In this document: in pieces, positions 35,708 through 45,697 of the stretch
Layout: each line of letters opens with the position of its first letter
How positions within the stretch are numbered: position 1 is the first letter of the stretch
Assembly (NCBI RefSeq): GCF_009733795.1
Contig: NZ_WNXX01000003.1
Span: 62,001-126,000, forward strand
Reading direction: 5' to 3'
DNA: 64,000 nt
Origin: Actinotalea caeni
Lineage (GTDB): Bacteria > Actinomycetota > Actinomycetes > Actinomycetales > Beutenbergiaceae
The notes under the pieces: model-generated
What the model saw: the letters and a program-made list of their open reading frames with translations, nothing else
Told to the model about the DNA's origin: nothing
Database searches by the model: none
Position numbers and translations under genes: made by a program

Positions 35708-38199
35708 GACGGCTCCTGGCTCGTGGAGATCGTGGGAAGGGAGATGACCATGGTGAGTCCGCCGCCGGGGGTGTCCTCGGGGGTGAGGGTGCCGTGCATG
35801 GCTTCGATGAATCCGCGCGAGAGGGCGAGGCCGAGTCCGAGGCCGGTCGTGTTGTCGGTGTCGCCGAGGCGTTGGAAGGGTAGGAAGATGTCGTCGAGTT
35901 TTTCGGGTGGGATGCCGGGGCCGCGGTCGATGATGCGGATTTCGAGCCGGTCGGCGAAGGTGCTGGTGCTGACGTGGATGGAGGTGCCGGCCGGGGTGTA
36001 GCGGTGCGCGTTGGTGAGGAGGTTGACGAGCACGCGTTGGAGCAGGACCGGGTCGGCGTGCGCCACCGCGTCACCGTGATTGAGCGAGAGGGTGACGTCG
36101 GTGGGGCCGAGGTGGAGTTCGTCGAGGGCGGGCGCGATGGTCTCGGCGGGATCGGTCGGGATCTCCGCGATGGTGAGAACCCCGGCTTGCAGTCGGCTGA
36201 CGTCGAGGAGGTCGGTGACCAGGGTTGCGAGTGCGCCCAGGCTCTCCTCGGCGGTGTCGAGCAGTTCCCGCTTCTGCGCGGGCTCCAGGTCGGGTCCTGC
36301 CGCTTTGAGCCCCCCGACCGCGGCAGAGGCGGCCGCAAGCGGGCGACGCAGATCATGGCTGAGCGCGGACAGGAGCGCACCGCGCACCCGGTCCGATGCC
36401 GCGATCGGTTCGATCTGTTTCGCTATCTCGGTGAGGTGCTCGTGTTCGAGGGTTGCGGCGAGTTGTGCGGTGACGACGGCAAGGAGGCGTTGCTCGGATG
36501 CGGCGAGGTCGGGGCCGTGCAGTTCCAGGGTGGTGTCGTCGGTGATCCGGAGGCTGGCGTGATGGTTGTCGGGCAGCGGTTCCCCGGACCGGGCGAGGAC
36601 GTCTTCGCCGCGCATTAGCCGCACGCCGGGGAGTTGGAAGGCTTCGCGGGTGCGGTCGATGAGTGCTTGGATCGCGTTGTCTCCGCGCAGGACGCTGCCG
36701 GCGATGGTCTGGATGAGTTCGGATTCGGCGGCGGAGCGTCGGGCAGCTCGGGTGTAACGGGCGGCCCGGTCGACGACGAAGCTCACCAGGCTCGCGATGA
36801 GGACGTACAGGATCAGGGACAGCAGATGATGCGGCTGGTGGATGTGGATCGTGTACAGCGGTTCGATGAATAGGAAGTCGAGTGTGATGCCCGACAGGAC
36901 GGCGGCGAACAGGGCTGGCCAGAGGCCGCCGACGAGCGCGACGATGACGACGAGGAGCTGGTAGCTGAGGACGTCGGTGGTGATCGAGTCTTCGCTGCGG
37001 AACAGGCTTAGCAGTGCGGTAAGCGCGGGCCCGCCCAGGAGCGCGACGACGAAGCCGAGGATGCGTCGTTTGCGGGTGAGCGCTCCGGTCAGAGGGGGCA
37101 GGGTGAAGCGTTTGCCGGCGGCGGCGTGGTTGACCATGTGCACGTCGATGTCGCCGGATTCGCGGACGACGGTGGCGCCGATTCCGGGTCCGGTGAACGC
37201 GGCGGTGACGCGTCCGCGGCGGCTGGCGCCGAGGACGAGCTGGGTGGCGTTGACGGAGCGGGCGAACTCGACCAGGGCGGTGGGGATGTCTTCCCCGATG
37301 ACCTGATGGTAGGTGCCGTTGAGTTTTTCGACGAGCGCACGCTGTTCGGCAAGGGTCGCCGGGTTCCCGGTGCGGAGCCCGTCTTGGCTGGTGATGTGCA
37401 CGGCGATGAGCTCGCCGCCGGCGGAGCGGGCCGCGATCCGCGCGCCGCGGCGCAGCAGCGTCTCGCCTTCGGGGCCGCCGGTGAGGGCGACGACGACGCG
37501 TTCGCGGGCTTCCCAGGTGCTGTCGATGCCGTGGTCTTTGCGGTATCCCTTCAGCGCCTGGTCGACCTCGTCCGCGAGCCAAATGAGGGCGAGCTCGCGT
37601 AGCGCGGTGAGGTTCCCGAGGCGGAAGTAGTTCGACAGGGCCGCGTCGATGCGTTCGGCCGGGTACACGAATCCGCCGCTGAGCCGGTCGCGGAGCGCTT
37701 GCGGGGCGAGGTCGACGACCTCGATCTGTTCCGCACCGCGGAGGAAGCTGTCGGGGACGGTCTCTCGTTGCGGGACGCCGGTGATCTGTTCGACGACGTC
37801 GTTGAGGGATTCGATGTGCTGGATGTTGAGGGTGGAGATGACGTCGATGCCTGCGGCGAGGAGTTCTTCGACGTCTTGCCAGCGTTTGTCGTTCTTCGAG
37901 CCGGGCGCGTTGGTGTGCGCGAGCTCGTCGACGAGCGCGATCTCGGGGCCACGGTCCAGCACCGCCTGCAGGTCCATCTCCTCGAGGGCAACCCCGCGAT
38001 GTTCGATGCGTGTGCGCGGTACGGCCGGGATTCCCGCGGTCATCGCCGCTGTTGCTGCGCGGCCGTGGGTTTCCACGATCCCGACGACGACATCTTTCCC
38101 GTTCCCGAGGAGGCGTCGCCCTTCTTCCAGCATGGTGAAGGTCTTGCCGACGCCGGGGGCAGCGCCGAGCAACACCCGAAGCTGCCCCCGTTTCGGCAT
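35704..38199 (-). CDS. kdpD: KdpD sensor kinase
   Basis: An 831-residue potassium/turgor sensor kinase. The N-terminal KdpD domain has Walker A-like LLGAAPGVGKTFTMLEEGRR and DELAHTNAPGSKNDKRWQDV. A universal-stress-like domain follows (VVVALTGGPEGETLLRRGAR), then four membrane spans (LGFVVALLGGPALTALLSLF onward, about 385-490). The C-terminal kinase shows histidine motif LSALSHDLRRPLAAASAAVG and ATPase motifs RGPGIPPEKLDDIFLPFQRL and GLGLGLALSRGFIEAMHG. Full length. Its start lies 2 bp after the kdpC stop. Confidence 0.95.
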   Translation of the reverse strand: MPKRGQLRVLLGAAPGVGKTFTMLEEGRRLLGNGKDVVVGIVETHGRAATAAMTAGIPAVPRTRIEHRGVALEEMDLQAVLDRGPEIALVDELAHTNAPGSKNDKRWQDVEELLAAGIDVISTLNIQHIESLNDVVEQITGVPQRETVPDSFLRGAEQIEVVDLAPQALRDRLSGGFVYPAERIDAALSNYFRLGNLTALRELALIWLADEVDQALKGYRKDHGIDSTWEARERVVVALTGGPEGETLLRRGARIAARSAGGELIAVHITSQDGLRTGNPATLAEQRALVEKLNGTYHQVIGEDIPTALVEFARSVNATQLVLGASRRGRVTAAFTGPGIGATVVRESGDIDVHMVNHAAAGKRFTLPPLTGALTRKRRILGFVVALLGGPALTALLSLFRSEDSITTDVLSYQLLVVIVALVGGLWPALFAAVLSGITLDFLFIEPLYTIHIHQPHHLLSLILYVLIASLVSFVVDRAARYTRAARRSAAESELIQTIAGSVLRGDNAIQALIDRTREAFQLPGVRLMRGEDVLARSGEPLPDNHHASLRITDDTTLELHGPDLAASEQRLLAVVTAQLAATLEHEHLTEIAKQIEPIAASDRVRGALLSALSHDLRRPLAAASAAVGGLKAAGPDLEPAQKRELLDTAEESLGALATLVTDLLDVSRLQAGVLTIAEIPTDPAETIAPALDELHLGPTDVTLSLNHGDAVAHADPVLLQRVLVNLLTNAHRYTPAGTSIHVSTSTFADRLEIRIIDRGPGIPPEKLDDIFLPFQRLGDTDNTTGLGLGLALSRGFIEAMHGTLTPEDTPGGGLTMVISLPTISTSQEPS

Positions 38200-38201
38200 G
38201 A

Positions 38202-38816
38202 TCAGTCCTCCAACTCGTCCAGGGCGAGGTTCAGTTCCAGAACGTTCACCCTCGATTCTCCCAAATACCCGGCGTCGGGGCCCTGGGTGTGTGCCGCGAC
38301 GAGTTCCCGCACCTGCTCGGCGGGGATCCCGCGCACGTCGGCGACCCGGTCGATCTGGATCTGCGCGTAGGCGGGGCTGATGTGCGGGTCCAGTCCCGAC
38401 GACGACGCGGTCACCGCGTCCGCGGGCACGTCGGCCTCGGTGACGCCGTTGAACTCCGCGACCTGAGCCTTACGCTCGGTGATCGCCGCGATCAGGTCTT
38501 CGTTCTCCGGGCCCCAGTTCGTTCCCGACGAGGAGCGCCCGTCGTAGCCGTCTCCGGCAGCGGAGGGCCTGCTCTGGAAGTACTCCGGCAACGGGTTGCC
38601 GTCGGAGTCGGTGAAGGACTGGCCGATGAGCGAAGACCCGACGACGTCGCCCTCATTGTTCGTGAGGGATGATCCGTTGGCCTGGGCGGGGAAGGCGAGT
38701 TGTCCGATCCCGGTGATCAGCAGGGTGTAGCCGATGCCGAGGACGACGGTGAACATCAGCAGCGCACGGGTAGCGACCCACAGGGTCCGTCCGCTGCTGC
38801 GTGTTGCAGTGTTCAT
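38202..38816 (-). CDS. kdpC: KdpC subunit of the potassium ATPase
   Basis: A 204-residue membrane-anchored subunit that helps KdpB bind ATP. One N-terminal helix (ALLMFTVVLGIGYTLLITGI) precedes the periplasmic-type domain with the family signatures SSLIGQSFTDSDGNPLPEYF, QSRPSAAGDGYDGRSSSGTN and ASSSGLDPHISPAYAQIQID. Located 22 bp after kdpB. The strict family pattern leaves little doubt. Confidence 0.95.
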   Translation of the reverse strand: MNTATRSSGRTLWVATRALLMFTVVLGIGYTLLITGIGQLAFPAQANGSSLTNNEGDVVGSSLIGQSFTDSDGNPLPEYFQSRPSAAGDGYDGRSSSGTNWGPENEDLIAAITERKAQVAEFNGVTEADVPADAVTASSSGLDPHISPAYAQIQIDRVADVRGIPAEQVRELVAAHTQGPDAGYLGESRVNVLELNLALDELED

Positions 38817-38838
38817 GGGGTGTGTTCCTTTTCGCAGG

Positions 38839-40995
38839 TCAGAATCCGGGGATCAGGCGCACGAGGAGATCGATGAGCCAGATGCCGATGAAGGGGGTGA
38901 TGATGCCGCCCAGGCCGTAGACGGCGAGGTTGCGGCCGAGGATCTTCGACGCGTTCATCGGCCGGTACTTCACGCCGCGCAGGGCGAGGGGCACGAGGAA
39001 CACGATCACGATCGCGTTGAAGATCACCGCCGACAGCACCGCCGATGCGGGCGAGTGCAACCCCATGACGTTCAGCACCGACAGGCCCGGGAACACGCCC
39101 ATGAAGATCGCCGGGATGATCGCGAAGTACTTCGCGATATCGTTCGCAATCGAGAACGTGGTCAGCGCGCCGCGGGTGATCAGCAACTGCTTGCCGATCG
39201 CGACGATGTCGATGAGCTTGGTCGGGTCGGAGTCCAGGTCGACCATGTTTCCGGCCTCTTTCGCCGCCGACGTGCCGGTGTTCATCGCGACGCCCACGTC
39301 GGCCTGCGCGAGCGCGGGCGCGTCGTTGGTGCCGTCACCGGTCATCGCGACCAGGCTGCCGCCCTCCTGCTCCTTGCGGATGTAGGCGAGCTTCTGCTCG
39401 GGGGTGGCCTCGGCGAGGAAGTCGTCCACGCCGGCCTCCTTCGCGATCGCCGCTGCGGTGAGCGGGTTGTCGCCGGTGACCATCACGGTGCGGATGCCCA
39501 TGGCGCGCAGTTCCGCGAACCGCGCGGTCAGGCCCTCCTTGACGATGTCTTTGAGGTGGACCACTCCAAGCACCCGTCGCTGTCCTGTCCCGGTCTTGAC
39601 CGCCACCACCAGCGGGGTGCCGCCGGAGGAGGAGATGTGCTCGACGTGCTCATCCAACTCGGCGAGCACACTGCTGGGAAGGCGCGTGCCGTCCTCTTCC
39701 AGCCAGGCGGTGATCGCCGAGCCGGCGCCCTTTCGGATCTGAGACCCGTCGGGCATGTCCAGCCCGGACATGCGGGTCTGCGCGGTGAACGGCACGATCT
39801 CCCCGTTCCCTGCGGCTTCCGCGTCGACTCCCTCTACGTGGGCAAGATCGACGATCGACTTGCCCTCCGGGGTCGGGTCGGCCAGGGACGAGAGTGCGGC
39901 GGCCTCGATGAGCTCCCGCTCGCGGACGCCGTCCAACCGGACGAACGCGGTCGCGCGGCGGTTGCCGTAGGTGATGGTACCGGTCTTGTCCAGCAGCAGC
40001 GTGGTCACATCTCCGGCCGCTTCCACCGCCCGCCCGGACATGGCCAGGACGTTGCGTTGCACGAGACGGTCCATGCCCGCGATGCCGATCGCAGACAGCA
40101 ACGCTCCGATCGTGGTGGGGATGAGGCAGACCAGCAGCGCCACCAGAACGGTGATACTCGCCGGGCTCGCCGGGTAGGAGGCGATCGGGTTCAGCGTCAG
40201 CGCGACGACGACGAACACGATCGACAGCGACGCGAGGAGGATGTTCAGCGCGATCTCGTTCGGGGTGCGCTGGCGGGCCGCGCCTTCCACGAGCGCGATC
40301 ATCCGGTCCACGAACGTCTCGCCCGGCTTGGACGTGATCCGCACGACGATCCGGTCCGAGAGCACCCGGGTGCCGCCGGTGACGGCGGACCGGTCACCGC
40401 CGGACTCACGCACCACAGGGGCCGACTCACCGGTGATCGCGGACTCGTCCACGCTCGCAATGCCCCATACGATGTCCCCATCGCCGGGGATGAGCTCCCC
40501 GGCGGACACCACGACGATGTCGCCCAGCCGCAGATCCGCCGAGGACACGTCCGCCGCCGGGGTCTGCTCCGCTGCCGGATCGGTGCCGGGGTGGTAGCTG
40601 ACCACCCGGTGCGCGGTGGTGCTGGTGCGGGTCTTACGCAGCGTGTCGGCTTGCGCCTTGCCGCGGCCTTCGGCGATCGACTCGGCGAGGTTCGCGAACA
40701 GCACCGTCAACCACAGCCAAACGGCGATGATCCAGGTGAATGACCAGGGCACGCTCGTGCCACCCGACTCCGCGGGGCCGCCGAGGAAGGGCTCGACGAC
40801 GGCGAGCAGCGTGGTGAGCGCGGCGCCGACCCACACGATGAACATCACCGGGTTGCGCCACTGGGCGCGAGGGTCGAGCTTGCGGAGCGCACCGGGGAGC
40901 GCGGCCTGGATCTGCGCCCAGGTCAGGGTCTTGCGCCGTGCGGGCGCCGACGATTTCGGCGCCTCGGGAACAGGGGTGTGTGTGAGAGTTGACAT
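38839..40995 (-). CDS. kdpB: KdpB, P-type ATPase subunit
   Basis: A 718-residue P-type ATPase driving potassium import. The phosphorylation site is [16 protein letters not shown] (about residues 311-326), the TGES loop is [20 protein letters not shown], and the hinge is [20 protein letters not shown]. The N-terminus (about 1-30) is basic and variable. The gene follows kdpA with a 3-bp gap. Confidence 0.96.
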   Translation of the reverse strand: MSTLTHTPVPEAPKSSAPARRKTLTWAQIQAALPGALRKLDPRAQWRNPVMFIVWVGAALTTLLAVVEPFLGGPAESGGTSVPWSFTWIIAVWLWLTVLFANLAESIAEGRGKAQADTLRKTRTSTTAHRVVSYHPGTDPAAEQTPAADVSSADLRLGDIVVVSAGELIPGDGDIVWGIASVDESAITGESAPVVRESGGDRSAVTGGTRVLSDRIVVRITSKPGETFVDRMIALVEGAARQRTPNEIALNILLASLSIVFVVVALTLNPIASYPASPASITVLVALLVCLIPTTIGALLSAIGIAGMDRLVQRNVLAMSGRAVEAAGDVTTLLLDKTGTITYGNRRATAFVRLDGVRERELIEAAALSSLADPTPEGKSIVDLAHVEGVDAEAAGNGEIVPFTAQTRMSGLDMPDGSQIRKGAGSAITAWLEEDGTRLPSSVLAELDEHVEHISSSGGTPLVVAVKTGTGQRRVLGVVHLKDIVKEGLTARFAELRAMGIRTVMVTGDNPLTAAAIAKEAGVDDFLAEATPEQKLAYIRKEQEGGSLVAMTGDGTNDAPALAQADVGVAMNTGTSAAKEAGNMVDLDSDPTKLIDIVAIGKQLLITRGALTTFSIANDIAKYFAIIPAIFMGVFPGLSVLNVMGLHSPASAVLSAVIFNAIVIVFLVPLALRGVKYRPMNASKILGRNLAVYGLGGIITPFIGIWLIDLLVRLIPGF

Positions 40996-40998
40996 GGT

Positions 40999-42669
40999 TT
41001 ACAGCAGCCCTTCCGCCAGGGGACCCAGCGTGAGAACGGGGAAGAAAACGAGTGCGGTCACCAGGACTGCGGTGCCGACAGTGAGCCCGACGAACAGCGG
41101 CCGGTGCGTGGGCAAGGTTCCTGCGGTCGCGGGGATCTTGTCCTGCGCGGCGAGGGAGCCTGCCAGGGCGAGGACCAGCGCGATCGAGATGAACCGGCCG
41201 AACAACATCGCGACACCGATCGCGGCCGTCAGCCACGGGGTACTGGCGGTCAGTCCCGCGAACGCGGACCCGTTGTTGTTCGCGCCCGACGCGAACGCGT
41301 AGATCACCTCGGACAGGCCGTGCGATCCGGTGTTCGTGAGCGACTCGTTGACGATACTGTCTCGCAGCGCGGGGATCGCGAAGCTGAGCGCGACACCACC
41401 GAGGACGAGCAGCGGCATCACCAGGATGTACAGGCTCGCCAGCTTCATCTCCCGCGGGCCGATCTTCTTGCCCAGGTACTCGGGAGTGCGTCCCACGAGC
41501 AGTCCCGCGACGAACACGGCGATTACCGCGATGATCAGCATCCCGTACAGACCCGCACCGACACCACCTGGAGCGATCTCGCCCAACAGCATGTTGACCA
41601 TGGGCATCATCCCGCCCAGAGCCGTGTACGAGTCGTGCATGGAATTCACCGACCCGGTGGAGGTGAGGGTGGTCGTGCCGGCGTAGATCACGGACTGCGC
41701 GAGCCCGAAACGGGCCTCCTTGCCTTCCATGGCGGCGCCCGCCAACTGCGGGGCGGTGCCGTCGCCGGCGAACTCGAACGCCGCAAGCGCCGCGACCGAG
41801 GCCAGGTAAAGCGTGCCCATCGCAGCGAGGATGGCGTACCCCTGCCGGTTATCGCCGACCATCTTGCCGAAGGTACGTGGCAGCGAGAACGGAATCAGCA
41901 GGATCAAGAAGCACTGGAAGAGGCTGATCCACCCGGTCGGGTTCTCAAACGGGTGTGACGCGTTCGCGTTGTAGAAGCCACCGCCGTTCGTGCCGAGCTC
42001 CTTGATGACTTCCTGGGACGCTACCGGCCCACCCGGAATCGTCTGCGTGCCCCCGGTGATGGTGGTGACATCGACGTAGCCGTTGAAGTTCTGCACGACG
42101 CCGCCGGCGATCAGGACGATCGCCCCGACGATCGAGAGCGGAAGAAGAATACGGAACGTGCCACGGACCAGGTCGACCCAGAAGTTGCCGATGGTGCCCG
42201 AGCGGCGGTACGCAAACCCGCGCACCAGTGCCACGGCCACGGCGATACCCGTCGCCGCAGAGACGAAGTTCTGCACCGCCAGGCCGGCGAACTGCACGGT
42301 GTACGACAGGTCCTCACCGGAGTACGCCTGCCAGTTGGTGTTGGTGACGAACGAGATAGCCGTGTTGAAAGCCACCCCCGAGTCGATGTTCTCGTTCCCC
42401 AGGGAATACGGCAACCACTGCTGCGTGCGCTGCAACAGGAACAGCAGCAGCACGCCGACGACCGAGAAGTACAGCACCGACCGCAGATAGACCTGCCAGG
42501 ACTGCTCCTTCGACGGGTCAACGCCGATGACCTTATAGATCCCGCGTTCGACCTTCCAGTTCTTCCGGGTCGTGAACACCCAGGCCATGTAATCGCCGAC
42601 GGGCCGGTACAGCAGACCCAGGGCGAGGGCGAGCGTTGCGACGCTCGCGATCAGCATCCACCACTCCAT
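40999..42669 (-). CDS. kdpA: KdpA, potassium-translocating subunit
   Basis: A 556-residue polytopic membrane protein with four selectivity-filter-like repeats. Visible blocks include [60 protein letters not shown] and [20 protein letters not shown]. Normal family length. Its start overlaps the kdpF stop as TGATG. Confidence 0.96.
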   Translation of the reverse strand: MEWWMLIASVATLALALGLLYRPVGDYMAWVFTTRKNWKVERGIYKVIGVDPSKEQSWQVYLRSVLYFSVVGVLLLFLLQRTQQWLPYSLGNENIDSGVAFNTAISFVTNTNWQAYSGEDLSYTVQFAGLAVQNFVSAATGIAVAVALVRGFAYRRSGTIGNFWVDLVRGTFRILLPLSIVGAIVLIAGGVVQNFNGYVDVTTITGGTQTIPGGPVASQEVIKELGTNGGGFYNANASHPFENPTGWISLFQCFLILLIPFSLPRTFGKMVGDNRQGYAILAAMGTLYLASVAALAAFEFAGDGTAPQLAGAAMEGKEARFGLAQSVIYAGTTTLTSTGSVNSMHDSYTALGGMMPMVNMLLGEIAPGGVGAGLYGMLIIAVIAVFVAGLLVGRTPEYLGKKIGPREMKLASLYILVMPLLVLGGVALSFAIPALRDSIVNESLTNTGSHGLSEVIYAFASGANNNGSAFAGLTASTPWLTAAIGVAMLFGRFISIALVLALAGSLAAQDKIPATAGTLPTHRPLFVGLTVGTAVLVTALVFFPVLTLGPLAEGLL

Positions 42670-42758
42670 CAGAAACGCTCCGGCTTCACGAGAGCGAACA
42701 CGAGATACACGATCGCCGCGACCCCGAGACCGGCGGCGAGAAGTTCAAAAACGATCAC
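42669..42758 (-). CDS. kdpF: KdpF small subunit
   Basis: A 29-residue hydrophobic peptide ([20 protein letters not shown], then ALVKPERF) with the typical KdpF ending. The GTG at 42758 overlaps the upstream small ORF stop (GTGA), and its own stop overlaps the kdpA start. It stabilises the Kdp complex in known systems. Too short for routine gene calling. Confidence 0.88.
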   Translation of the reverse strand: MIVFELLAAGLGVAAIVYLVFALVKPERF

Positions 42759-42850
42759 AGCTTCTCCACCGCCTTCCCCAGCAGCCCGACGACGACGAAC
42801 AAGGCGATCACGCCGAGCACGTAGACGATGTCAAGCACAACAAGCTCCAT
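42755..42850 (-). CDS. 31-residue membrane peptide preceding kdpF
   Basis: A short ORF, MELVVLDIVYVLGVIALFVV plus [10 protein letters not shown], predicts one membrane helix with a basic end. It overlaps kdpF by 4 bp and is the first ORF of the kdp operon. Similar peptides precede kdpF in some actinobacteria; function unknown. Confidence 0.6.
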   Translation of the reverse strand: MELVVLDIVYVLGVIALFVVVGLLGKAVEKL

Positions 42851-42950
42851 TCGGATAACAAGCGACAGCAGGACCACTAGCCGCGCAACCCGAAACAGCG
42901 GGCGCAACTCACGATCAAACACCCACCCACACCACCGAAACAGGCGTCCT

Positions 42951-42987
42951 AACAGAACCCATACGAGGATCGGGCGGACTCTGACGC
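42951..42987 (-). repeat. 37-bp upstream element, copy B (kdp operon)
   Basis: Counterpart of the element at 34513-34549, 100 bases upstream of the first kdp ORF. The 42851-43141 spacer is divergent toward 43142 and otherwise shows only GC-rich sequence. Confidence 0.55.
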
Positions 42988-43141
42988 GCCGCTAACACGA
43001 CGGGCCCGCAAAGCGCGCCGCGGGCACGGACGCGGGTCGCTACCCTCCTCTGCGTGGTGCTGTTAGCGGCAGGCCGGGAAGGCGCATGAGTTCCGTGAGG
43101 GGCTGTTCCCTGCCCGGTGGTTGCCGCGTAGAAGTGGAGGC

Positions 43142-43708
43142 ATGACCCTCACCGCCATTCTCCCCACCCTCAGACGCAGCATCCCCGACCCTCTCCAACC
43201 CCGGCATTGGCCCGAGCACACCGTCCCCACGGTCTCGGATGTCGTGATCGGCGGAGTGTCCCTGAGGCGACTGGTGGAGATCAGCGGCACGCCGGCGCTC
43301 CTCACCGGGGACCTGCCGCACCCGAAACCGGCCCAGGCGCGCGCCCAGGGGATCGGCAACGATGTCACCGTCCTCGTCTTCCAGGTCACCCTCCGCATCG
43401 ACACTGACAGCGATAAACGCGTTGCCCTCACCGACTGCGGATTTGACCGGGTAACACCGTACTGGGACGAGTGCCGACTCATCGGCCGCACCTCGACGGC
43501 GAAGAACACCACCATAGAACTCATCCCGGGCGAAACCGGGTCTGCGCCCTGGCCGTACCCGATCGTCACCCTTCCCGCAGACATCCACCAAGGCGACCTT
43601 CTCACCGTCCCCTGCGCCGGAGCGGTCACACTCAGCGATGTGCGCCCGCGTCCGCAGGAAGCCTTCGTACCCGCAGAACAGGCACGGGAACTCGCGGTGG
43701 CCAGATGA
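43142..43708 (+). CDS. Unknown protein, tandem paralogue 1
   Basis: A 188-residue soluble protein, probably beta-rich (VSDVVIGGVSLRRLVEISGT, VTVLVFQVTLRIDTDSDKRV). It ends with GDLLTVPCAGAVTLSDVRPR, which lines up with GDLLALTCDGTITLGQITSH in the next gene, marking a diverged duplication. The ATG at 43142 has GGAGG unusually close (1 base), so a start at the TTG 43121 is possible. First of three coupled genes divergent from kdp. Confidence 0.6.
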   Translation: MTLTAILPTLRRSIPDPLQPRHWPEHTVPTVSDVVIGGVSLRRLVEISGTPALLTGDLPHPKPAQARAQGIGNDVTVLVFQVTLRIDTDSDKRVALTDCGFDRVTPYWDECRLIGRTSTAKNTTIELIPGETGSAPWPYPIVTLPADIHQGDLLTVPCAGAVTLSDVRPRPQEAFVPAEQARELAVAR

Positions 43709-44253
43709 GCATCATGCACACCTTGATCTCTTCCCGTGCGATGGCGCTTGCTGCCCTGTACGAGGACTGCCCACCCTGGCCCGCAGACACGACGTTCGCC
43801 GACCGCGACATCAGCATCGGCGCGCAATCACTCTCCACCCTCGCCGCACAACGCGGCACCCCCTGCCTCCTGATCGCGCCCAGCAACGCGTCGGCGCGAG
43901 GAGAGGATTACCGCAGCGTCGTCATTACGGCAATCCTCGCCCGCACACCGCGCCGCGGGCTCCGACACCCCATGGAACTGACGGTCGACTGCGACCTGTC
44001 CGCCCTCGATTCCCGCGTCCATGACGTCCTGCCCGTGCAGTGCCCGAACGCGCGGCGCCGTAAGACGACCCTGCTGCGCTCCCCGCACACGCAGACCGCC
44101 ATCAGGGTGCTGCTTCCGCAGACCTGCGCCCCCGGCGACCTCCTCGCCCTCACCTGCGATGGCACGATCACACTCGGGCAGATCACCAGCCACCCCACCC
44201 GTATCCACCCCGGCAGTGACGGCGAGCAGTGGCAAGGCAGGTGCCTCAAATAA
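43705..44253 (+). CDS. Unknown protein, tandem paralogue 2
   Basis: A 182-residue protein sharing GTP-x-LL near residue 50 and the C-terminal GDLL...C-G-TL block with the preceding gene. It overlaps that gene by 4 bp (ATGA) and the following gene by one base (TAATG). No known domain is recognised. Confidence 0.6.
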   Translation: MSIMHTLISSRAMALAALYEDCPPWPADTTFADRDISIGAQSLSTLAAQRGTPCLLIAPSNASARGEDYRSVVITAILARTPRRGLRHPMELTVDCDLSALDSRVHDVLPVQCPNARRRKTTLLRSPHTQTAIRVLLPQTCAPGDLLALTCDGTITLGQITSHPTRIHPGSDGEQWQGRCLK

Positions 44254-44816
44254 TGGACACCACCCGACACACCATCCGCTCGTCTCCGGTAGGCCCGCAG
44301 CCTGGGCAGGCTCGTTTGCTCCTTTACGGCGACTCGCTCGACAGCCTCGCGTATCTTGCCGCGGCCGCTCCTCACAATCACGGCGCACTCGACGATCGGA
44401 GGGCGCGAACCATGATTGTGGGAGTCCGCGTGCCCGACACGAACCACCCTCGGCAAGCGCTCCGGACTCAACTCCGGGCAGCGCATGACATCCTCGCGAA
44501 ACCGCTGCGCACTCACCCCCTGGTGCGGCACATCTTCTACATCGTCGAAGTCCCGTCTGACTCACCGACCCCTGACCGCGCCGTCAACGCATTGTCCGCA
44601 GCAATCTGCGCACACCACGCCGAGATCGAAATGCGCCACGGTCGCGACATCTGCATTACCGGAATCGTCACCACCTGCCGCACCGACCCCGCAGCACTCG
44701 CCGAACGCGTACACCAGAGGGTTACCACCACACCTCTCGAGAGCCACTACGCGACCTCCTGGGATCAGATCGCACACAGATCCATTGCCGCCGCCGCCGC
44801 AGAAGCACTTCTTTAG
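44253..44816 (+). CDS. Unknown protein, third gene of the trio
   Basis: A 187-residue soluble alpha/beta protein (ARLLLYGDSLDSLAYLAAAA, LVRHIFYIVEVPSDSPTPDR, DICITGIVTTCRTDPAALAE). Not related by eye to the two upstream proteins. Coupled to them by a one-base overlap and followed by a strong hairpin, so the three genes form one unit of unknown role. Confidence 0.6.
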   Translation: MDTTRHTIRSSPVGPQPGQARLLLYGDSLDSLAYLAAAAPHNHGALDDRRARTMIVGVRVPDTNHPRQALRTQLRAAHDILAKPLRTHPLVRHIFYIVEVPSDSPTPDRAVNALSAAICAHHAEIEMRHGRDICITGIVTTCRTDPAALAERVHQRVTTTPLESHYATSWDQIAHRSIAAAAAEALL

Positions 44817-44825
44817 CGTCGTGGA

Positions 44826-44867
44826 AGCCCCTACCCGTGGAGCCATCGATGGTCACGGGTGGGGGCT
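44826..44867. terminator. Hairpin terminator
   Basis: AGCCCCTACCCGTG (44826-44839) pairs with CACGGGTGGGGGCT (44854-44867) around a 14-nt loop, with one T-G wobble. It lies between the plus-strand trio and the convergent gene at 44888. Confidence 0.7.
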
Positions 44868-44887
44868 CCCAGCGCGAATCCGGGTGC

Positions 44888-45433
44888 TTACTTATCTCGC
44901 CCGGGAGACAGTGCATGCGTCTCCTCGTAGACGGCCATCCACACGCGGTCGTACACGCTTCGCGTGATTCTCCCGTGGCGAAGATCCTGTGTTGCGCGCT
45001 CCATCAGCAACGACAGCGTGGTGATCATCTCTTCACGATCCTCATCATCACGATGAGGCCAGAGCACGAACCGGCTCGACCACGCCGTTGCCACGCGTCC
45101 ACGAAGGGGACGTGCCTTCCACCACAGGAACGCTCCGGTCGACACCCCCACCAGCACGATCCCGACCGCCGACGCCTCAGGAGACGCGCCAATCGCGACA
45201 AGCAGAAGCCACAGCAGCAGACCCACGCTCAGGGACATCGGCGCGAAAGCACTCGCCGACCGTGCCCAGAACCGTTCATGCTCCGACGACACCGGCGAAT
45301 AAACGATGAGCCGGGACGTTCCTACCCCGTGACGCGCAACAGCGTGATATATGGAGCCCCAGCGCACGGGTCGTGGCAGCCGAGAGCCGCTGGGCTGTGG
45401 CGCCCGGCCGGGTGTGGAACTTACAAGAGACAT
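44888..45433 (-). CDS. DUF6611-like membrane protein
   Basis: A 181-residue protein with two adjacent membrane helices (FAPMSLSVGLLLWLLLVAIG and ASAVGIVLVGVSTGAFLWW, about residues 63-105). A soluble C-terminal helical domain follows (EEMITTLSLLMERATQDLRH, ITRSVYDRVWMAVYEETHAL). The pattern resembles DUF6611 proteins of Microbacteriaceae. Function unknown. Stands alone, convergent with the trio. Confidence 0.6.
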   Translation of the reverse strand: MSLVSSTPGRAPQPSGSRLPRPVRWGSIYHAVARHGVGTSRLIVYSPVSSEHERFWARSASAFAPMSLSVGLLLWLLLVAIGASPEASAVGIVLVGVSTGAFLWWKARPLRGRVATAWSSRFVLWPHRDDEDREEMITTLSLLMERATQDLRHGRITRSVYDRVWMAVYEETHALSPGRDK

Positions 45434-45697
45434 GCACTGATGCTCACCCGATCACGAGGCCACCGCGAGAGCGCCATACGGAGCTCATGCAGCAAGCCCG
45501 CAGATCGTCGCGGGTTCCTAACGCATTCCCAACACCAAAGCCCGAGCACCGCGCCGCCGGAGGCAGCAGGAGCCACTACTTGTTTCCATCCATTGACTGT
45601 CGCGTCTCGATCGAATGCGGCACCGGGAGCAGCTTAGCCGCGCTCAGCCTTGGTGAGCATGCGGGCAACGAGCGGGTCCTTGCAGTGCTGGAGTCTG
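45434..45697. other. Intergenic region, 264 bp
   Basis: No gene is supported here. The segment near the methyltransferase stop keeps one short open frame without a start codon, noted under rejected items. Nothing resembling a terminator or motif copy was found. Confidence 0.4.
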
